From Candidatus Roizmanbacteria bacterium RIFCSPHIGHO2_01_FULL_39_8 (GTDB lineage Bacteria; Patescibacteriota; Microgenomatia; UBA1406; GWC2-37-13): a stretch of 15,687 nucleotides of DNA. Both the position numbers and the translations under genes were made by a program. The stretch covers positions 1 through 15,687 of the forward strand of contig MFZI01000081.1 in the NCBI GenBank assembly GCA_001789355.1. Direction: 5' to 3'. Each line of letters opens with the position of its first letter. Positions within the stretch are counted from its first letter, which is position 1. Positions 13,626 through 15,687 of this stretch are shown here, one piece after another. The notes beneath the pieces were generated by a model. The model had not been told where the DNA came from and did no database searches. It worked only from the letters and a program-made list of their open reading frames with translations.

Positions 13626-13679
13626 AAAAAAAAACAGAGGGGTCTAACTAGGGGATACACTTATTCCATAGACCTCTCT
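13626..13679 (-). terminator. Intrinsic terminator of the thermonuclease gene
   Basis: On the minus strand a 10-bp stem (13679-13670 with 13645-13636, one G-T pair) is followed after one base by nine T residues (13634-13626). The 24-base loop contains the gene's stop codon at 13648-13650. The same stem followed by TGTTTTCT on the plus strand could also help end the DUF2795-like transcript. Confidence 0.65.
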
Positions 13680-14229
13680 TGTTTTCTCTTGCTTCCTTTT
13701 CTAGATTTTTAAAAAGCTCTGCGTATTTGACATCCGGGGGGAAAGTTGAAACTAACGCATACCCTTCTTTTACCAATAAGGTATTTATGAATTCTCCGGA
13801 GGGTGAGGCTTCAGTTGGGACATAGGCATATCTAAGTAAACGATCATATCTGTCTTTTTCCGAAACGTCTTTTTCGAGTCTTATTGTTTTTCCTTCGAGC
13901 CATTCTTTATTTTTCTCCATAGCTTCTTTGGCAAAACATTCTACTTTCTTTCTGGGGTCGTGGAGTTCGGGTGTATCAATACCTATATATCTCACTTTTT
14001 GACCACCATCCAATTCTATTGTATCTCCGTCGATTACCCTTAGTACTTTAACTAAGGTTGCGCTAGAAGTTGAAACGGATGTAGGTTTAGGTATTGGAGT
14101 AGGGGATGCAACTTCCCGGGTTACTAGGGGATTCAATTCGCCTCCATAAAAATAGCTGATGAAAAGAACGATGATAAGGACTAACAGGTAATATGGATTT
14201 TTAAGTTTTTTCAGAGATATTCTTGTCAT
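13648..14229 (-). CDS. Membrane-anchored staphylococcal-nuclease-like (thermonuclease) protein
   Basis: This protein of 193 residues has a basic start (MTRISLKKLK), one hydrophobic helix (about 13-28) acting as membrane anchor or signal, a Ser/Thr/Pro linker (about 41-58) and an SNase domain (about 59-193). The catalytic set of the family is present: DGDT (67-70), Arg80 and Glu88 in VRYIGIDTPE, Asp85, and Arg130 in DRYDRLLRYAYV, matching R35, E43, D40 and R87 of the staphylococcal enzyme. C98 and C191 could form a disulfide outside the cell. It should degrade DNA and RNA with calcium at the cell surface, useful for nucleotide scavenging by an organism with limited biosynthesis (inference). 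TATAAA ends eight bases before the ATG. Confidence 0.9.
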   Translation of the reverse strand: MTRISLKKLKNPYYLLVLIIVLFISYFYGGELNPLVTREVASPTPIPKPTSVSTSSATLVKVLRVIDGDTIELDGGQKVRYIGIDTPELHDPRKKVECFAKEAMEKNKEWLEGKTIRLEKDVSEKDRYDRLLRYAYVPTEASPSGEFINTLLVKEGYALVSTFPPDVKYAELFKNLEKEARENKRGLWNKCIP

Positions 14230-14255
14230 AAATTCATTTTATACTCTAATGTTGT

Positions 14256-14261
14256 TAAAAT
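14256..14261 (+). promoter_or_regulatory. Candidate -10 box of the HAD gene
   Basis: TAAAAT ends six bases before the ATG at 14268, again predicting a leaderless transcript. TATACT at 14240-14245 is an alternative -10 box that would give a leader of about 16 bases. No good -35 is visible for either. Confidence 0.35.
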
Positions 14262-14267
14262 AATGAG

Positions 14268-14873
14268 ATGATAAAAGCAGTCGTGTTTGACGTCGATGGA
14301 GTAATCTTAAAATACAATTTGTTCAGCGATCGTTACTGTAAAAGATTCAACCTTTCAAGAGAGGTGTTAGCTCCATTTTTCCGAAATGAATTCCGGAAAA
14401 GCGTAATAGGTGAAGTCGACATTAAAAAATTATTAAAGAAATATATAGACGAATGGAAGTGGAATCGATCCATCGATGAACTCATGGAGTATTGGTTGAG
14501 TGAAGATGAGGTGAATGAAGAAATGATTCAATTAATTAAACAATTAAATCAAAAAGGAGTGAAGACATATATCGGTTCGAATCAAGAGCGGCATAGAGCA
14601 GAGCATATTCAACTCCAACTCGGGATGAGAAAATTCTTTGCCGCCACTTTTTTTTCCCATGCATTTGGGGTGAAAAAACCGGACCGGGAATTTTTCTTGA
14701 GGATATTTAAGGAAATTAAAAAGAATATAAAAAACTTAAAAAAAGATCAGGTTCTTTTTGTTGACGATCAGGAGGAAAATGTTATTTCTGCGAGAGTGCT
14801 CGGATTCAAAATCCATCACTATAGGGACTTATCCAGGCTCAAAAAACAAATTGCTCATTTAACAGGAGCTTGA
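14268..14873 (+). CDS. HAD-superfamily hydrolase
   Basis: This protein of 201 residues shows all four HAD motifs: FDVDGV with nucleophile Asp8 and acid Asp10, GSN (103-105) after strand 2, Lys137 in VKKPDREFF, and VDDQEEN (165-171) for magnesium. The helical cap lies between motifs I and II (about 15-85), the subfamily I (phosphoglycolate phosphatase-like) arrangement. It is probably a cytoplasmic phosphatase of a small phosphorylated metabolite; the substrate is not readable. Its end overlaps the presumed promoter of the tRNA-Pro gene, so it is most likely a separate unit. The start has no ribosome binding site. Confidence 0.9.
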   Translation: MIKAVVFDVDGVILKYNLFSDRYCKRFNLSREVLAPFFRNEFRKSVIGEVDIKKLLKKYIDEWKWNRSIDELMEYWLSEDEVNEEMIQLIKQLNQKGVKTYIGSNQERHRAEHIQLQLGMRKFFAATFFSHAFGVKKPDREFFLRIFKEIKKNIKNLKKDQVLFVDDQEENVISARVLGFKIHHYRDLSRLKKQIAHLTGA

Positions 14874-14879
14874 TAGAAT
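14851..14879 (+). promoter_or_regulatory. Candidate promoter of tRNA-Pro
   Basis: TTGCTC (14851-14856) and TAGAAT (14874-14879) are exactly 17 bases apart, and the predicted start near 14886 is 16 bases before the tRNA. The promoter overlaps the end of the HAD gene. Confidence 0.45.
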
Positions 14880-14901
14880 ATAGACGTACATTAATAGATA
14901 A

Positions 14902-14975
14902 CGGGGCGTAGCTCAGATGGCTAGAGCGTGCGGTTTGGGACCGCAAGGTCGCGAGTTCAAGTCCCGCCGCCCCGA
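14902..14975 (+). tRNA. tRNA-Pro (anticodon UGG)
   Basis: A full cloverleaf can be drawn: acceptor CGGGGCG (14902-14908) with CGCCCCG (14968-14974) and discriminator A; D arm GCTC/GAGC (14911-14914, 14924-14927); anticodon stem TGCGG/CCGCA with loop TTTGGGA (14934-14940), anticodon TGG; T arm 14951-14967 with loop TTCAAGT. The T stem has one A-C mismatch (14954 with 14964) where most tRNAs have G-C. CCA is not encoded. It is probably cotranscribed with the tRNA-binding protein that starts 16 bases later. Confidence 0.95.
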
Positions 14976-14991
14976 CATTTTTTTAAAGCAT

Positions 14992-15309
14992 ATGTATAAA
15001 TTCGAGGATTTTACAAAATTAGAGATACGAGTCGGGAAAATAGTCGAAGCAGAGAGAATTCCCAATACCGATCGATTAATGAAAATTATTGTCGATATGG
15101 GGAATGAAAAAAGACAGGTGGTTGCAGGATTTGGACACAAACACAAGCCAGAGGAACTAATCGGAAAACAAGTACCTATCGTTTTAAATATAGAAAAAGC
15201 AGTAATAAGGGGAGTCGAAAGCAACGGGATTCTCATGGCGGTCTATGATGAACGCGCAACACTGCTTACTCCATTACATCAAGTACCGGTAGGAACGAAA
15301 GTCAAGTAA
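14992..15309 (+). CDS. Stand-alone tRNA-binding OB-fold protein (MetRS-beta/Trbp111/CsaA-like)
   Basis: This protein of 105 residues is one tRNA-binding domain: FEDFTKLEIRVGKI (4-17), PNTDRLMKIIVDMG (24-37), VVAGFGHKH (43-51) and RGVESNGILMA (73-83) are the signature strands of the C-terminal dimerisation domain of methionyl-tRNA synthetase and of free Trbp111/CsaA. It should dimerise and hold tRNA elbows non-specifically, either as a detached MetRS beta subunit or as a CsaA-like chaperone. The frame is open back into the tRNA gene, but the ATG at 14992 starts the domain and is the only sensible one. It follows tRNA-Pro by 16 bases, so tRNA 3' processing would leave its message with a very short leader. 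It ends one base before the convergent gene. Confidence 0.88.
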   Translation: MYKFEDFTKLEIRVGKIVEAERIPNTDRLMKIIVDMGNEKRQVVAGFGHKHKPEELIGKQVPIVLNIEKAVIRGVESNGILMAVYDERATLLTPLHQVPVGTKVK

Positions 15310-15310
15310 G

Positions 15311-15687
15311 TCAAAGAATCGAGGAGAATTCGGGATTAAAAAGGCTTCGAATTTGTCCGTAGGGAATAGTTACCTTCATCGTTCCAAAATAATCAGGAGC
15401 AACCGCAGCCGGATTGAAAATCAAGACGAGACCGTCTTTATCTAAAAGGAAAAGATCGAAGTTGTCTGCAGTTGGACCCGTCCCTTCATTGATAAAATCG
15501 GCTGCATCCGGATTTTCTTTTTCTTGTTCGAGCAAATCCTTTCTTGCTTGTTCGGCGAGCGTCTGAAGGTAATTGGAGTCCGGTTTAAACAAAGTGGAAA
15601 GTGAGATGAGGCTTGCATTTTGCAGATTATAGTTAAAGACTTCGTTGTAATTATTGGGATGAGCCATGCCCGGAAAATTTTCCAGGA
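15311..15687 (-). CDS. DUF3298/RsiV-like extracytoplasmic domain protein (partial, N-terminus missing)
   Basis: The frame is open from the TGA at 15311-15313 to the right edge, so the gene begins outside the window; 124 complete codons lie inside. An ATG at 15667 is internal: upstream residues LENFPG join MAHPNNYNEVFNYNL to give the FxGxAHPN motif that is characteristic of DUF3298/RsiV and PdaC-like domains. SLSTLFKP follows as the usual LxxLF segment, and the C-terminus has LDKDGLVLIFNP and the IPYGQIRSLF strand-helix typical of the family's end. Such domains normally sit outside the membrane behind an N-terminal anchor, where they bind envelope ligands (lysozyme, for RsiV) or peptidoglycan. 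Ligand and anchor cannot be judged here. Confidence 0.8.
   Translation of the reverse strand, partial: LENFPGMAHPNNYNEVFNYNLQNASLISLSTLFKPDSNYLQTLAEQARKDLLEQEKENPDAADFINEGTGPTADNFDLFLLDKDGLVLIFNPAAVAPDYFGTMKVTIPYGQIRSLFNPEFSSIL

Noticed and set aside
14917..14991. In-frame extension of the tRNA-binding protein back through tRNA-Pro
   Set aside because: The tRNA is structurally sound, and the extension adds residues that belong to no tRNA-binding domain; the ATG at 14992 starts the domain.
1..15687. UGA recoded to glycine as in some CPR bacteria
   Set aside because: Several genes end properly at TGA next to overlapping starts (for example 3195-3197 and 4127-4129), so UGA is a stop here.
1..15687. 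CRISPR array, insertion sequence or prophage
   Set aside because: No spaced direct repeats, transposase, integrase or phage structural gene is visible.

Overview
The window looks like a chromosome fragment of a low-GC bacterium with a small, streamlined genome, most likely a Patescibacteria/CPR lineage of the Microgenomates type. This is an inference from style, not from a marker gene: very short or overlapping intergenic spaces, almost no Shine-Dalgarno sequences, Pro/Thr-rich surface proteins with C-terminal membrane anchors, many DMT/EamA exporters and small orphan enzymes. UGA is used as an ordinary stop, so the code is the standard bacterial one. No phage, insertion sequence or CRISPR array is visible, and no gene-free stretch exceeds 300 bases; the longest is 2694-2861.

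Layout. 1-1716: two convergent surface proteins, a large Ig/transthyretin-like protein cut by the left edge and a cohesin-like protein with an LPKTG sorting signal. 1782-2693: an alpha/beta hydrolase. 2707-2803: a GC-rich, foldable intergenic block. 2804-5542: a four-gene operon (ArsR-family repressor, rhodanese/metallo-beta-lactamase fusion, FMN reductase, EamA transporter) with an excellent promoter overlapped by a perfect inverted repeat. 5550-6782 (minus): an MFS exporter. 6845-7863 (plus): a methyltransferase and CutA. 7864-11976 (minus): a tight operon read as EamA transporter, then a VKOR-dihydroorotate dehydrogenase fusion, a GNAT acetyltransferase and a class III aminotransferase. 12058-12818: Nudix hydrolase and cupin. 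12833-13258 (minus): a half-size EamA protein. 13398-13616: a DUF2795-like small protein behind a 34-bp perfect palindrome and a very strong ribosome binding site. 13648-14229 (minus): a membrane-anchored thermonuclease. 14268-15309: HAD hydrolase, tRNA-Pro(UGG), tRNA-binding protein. 15311 to the right edge (minus): a partial DUF3298-like protein.

Two things stand out. First, the gene ending at 9564 joins a complete four-cysteine VKOR membrane domain to a class-2-like dihydroorotate dehydrogenase whose catalytic base is cysteine, as in class 1 enzymes, and whose conserved active-site lysine is replaced by tyrosine. Second, the ArsR operon and the distant DUF2795 gene share an operator of the form TGTGAT-N4-ATCACA, so the repressor may control both in a small sulfur- or thiophile-responsive regulon. 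The rhodanese/MBL fusion keeps only the three residues expected for a mononuclear-metal persulfide-dioxygenase-like site, which fits that idea.
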